The notes beneath the pieces are model-generated. The model was not told the DNA's origin, ran no database searches, and saw only the letters and a list, made by a program, of their open reading frames with translations. This document shows, in pieces, positions 63,276 through 64,000 of a DNA stretch of 64,000 bases. The DNA is taken from contig NC_031770.1 in assembly GCF_001522545.3 (NCBI RefSeq), forward strand, positions 17,462,751 through 17,526,750, in the 5' to 3' direction. Within the stretch, counting starts at the first letter, position 1. Each line of letters starts with the position of its first letter. Position numbers and translations under genes: made by a program. This stretch comes from Parus major (lineage: Eukaryota; Chordata; Aves; Passeriformes; Paridae).

Positions 63276-64000
63276 CCAAGGCGATTTGGATTGCTGTGTG
63301 CAGTGCGGAATCTTGGATCTCTGTAAATGAGCGGAGGTTGAGAGTTCACTCTGTTGAACAAACAGGCAAATTTGTCTGAGGCTATTAAATTTAAATCACA
63401 GTTTATTACATTTCTTCATGTAATAAACTGATCATGCCGTGAACTTTTTGTATGTGGTCATGTACTCACTGGAGGGTAACAATCACTTGGCCAAATACAG
63501 GCTCAGATAAAACCAGTCCCAGAGTTCAGAGGTGTTTAGATGAAGGGGATTGATTTGGCTCAGTGCATTAGCAGAGAAACAGTTGTGTAGTTGTCTGTAG
63601 TTTTGGTGAAGGAATCTGGCTCCCAGCTAAATGTAATATTTTGCATGTGCTTATTTTTAACACACTCTGAGGAGCTCTGATGCAACTTTGAAAGTATTTC
63701 AGTAAATATTAGTTTTTAATATGGAACATCTGTGCATGATTATGACGAGGAATGTGACAGACTTTATCTCACTCAGTTCTCTTTCACCCCATGCAAAAAT
63801 GTTGTCCAAGTTGAACCGTGCAGTTCCCCTTCGGTCTGTGTATGCACAGGAGAGAGGAAATGAGGGAGACCTGGATTCATCCTGTCTGATTTTAGGCAAT
63901 ACATGGACATTAGGTCTGTCAGCACAAGGGAAGGGACAGCGTGGAACTGAGGTTGGTCAAGGGGGCACAGAGCTGTAAATATTCCAGCTTAAAGCTGGAG

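Larger units (their letters stand above)
58740..63999. other. Gene-poor region, right part
   Basis: Contains the possible LTR at 60.5 kb, AT-rich TTAATTAA-type repeats at about 61020-61075, the hairpin at 61.43 kb and a CR1 fragment at 63.05 kb. No exon was recognised to the right edge. Confidence 0.5.

Overview
The window looks like vertebrate nuclear DNA, most probably from a bird. The evidence is split genes with GT-AG introns, CpG-island promoters, several truncated CR1 LINE fragments with the avian-style 3' end, and solo-LTR-like blocks. The gene order MIA3 (minus), TAF1A (plus), HHIPL2 (plus), followed by a long gene-poor stretch, matches the order I know from human 1q41. A passerine is plausible from the LTR types, but I could not test this.

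Layout. From 1 to 9953 on the minus strand lie the first four coding exons of MIA3/TANGO1: signal peptide, SH3-like lumenal domain and the start of the long acidic lumenal region. The fourth exon runs off the left edge. Two CpG islands, about 3.5 kb apart, serve MIA3 and the divergently transcribed TAF1A. TAF1A is complete: ten coding exons from 13569 to 24138 join in frame to 463 residues, and a polyadenylation signal lies at 24301.

From 26951 to 33766 on the plus strand are parts of HHIPL2: the first coding exon and the last three. The exons for the central beta-propeller (GSDH-like) domain are not visible in the 2.8 kb between them, and splicing the first exon directly to the next recognisable one shifts the frame. 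HHIPL2 is therefore either an internally deleted pseudogene or mis-assembled here. This is the most notable observation in the window.

From 33.8 kb to the right edge I find no protein-coding gene. There is a CpG-rich island with a tRNA-Thr (TGT) gene on the minus strand, CR1 fragments, four LTR-like blocks (around 47.5-48.0, 57.4-58.0, 58.4-58.7 and 60.5-60.9 kb), a 15-bp-stem hairpin at 61.43 kb and simple repeats. This agrees with the gene desert known on this side of HHIPL2 in other amniotes.

Functionally, MIA3 loads bulky cargo such as procollagen at ER exit sites, and TAF1A is part of the RNA polymerase I selectivity factor. HHIPL2 is a secreted HHIP-like protein of unclear function. 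They are neighbours by ancient synteny, not by pathway. I found no undescribed multi-gene system.
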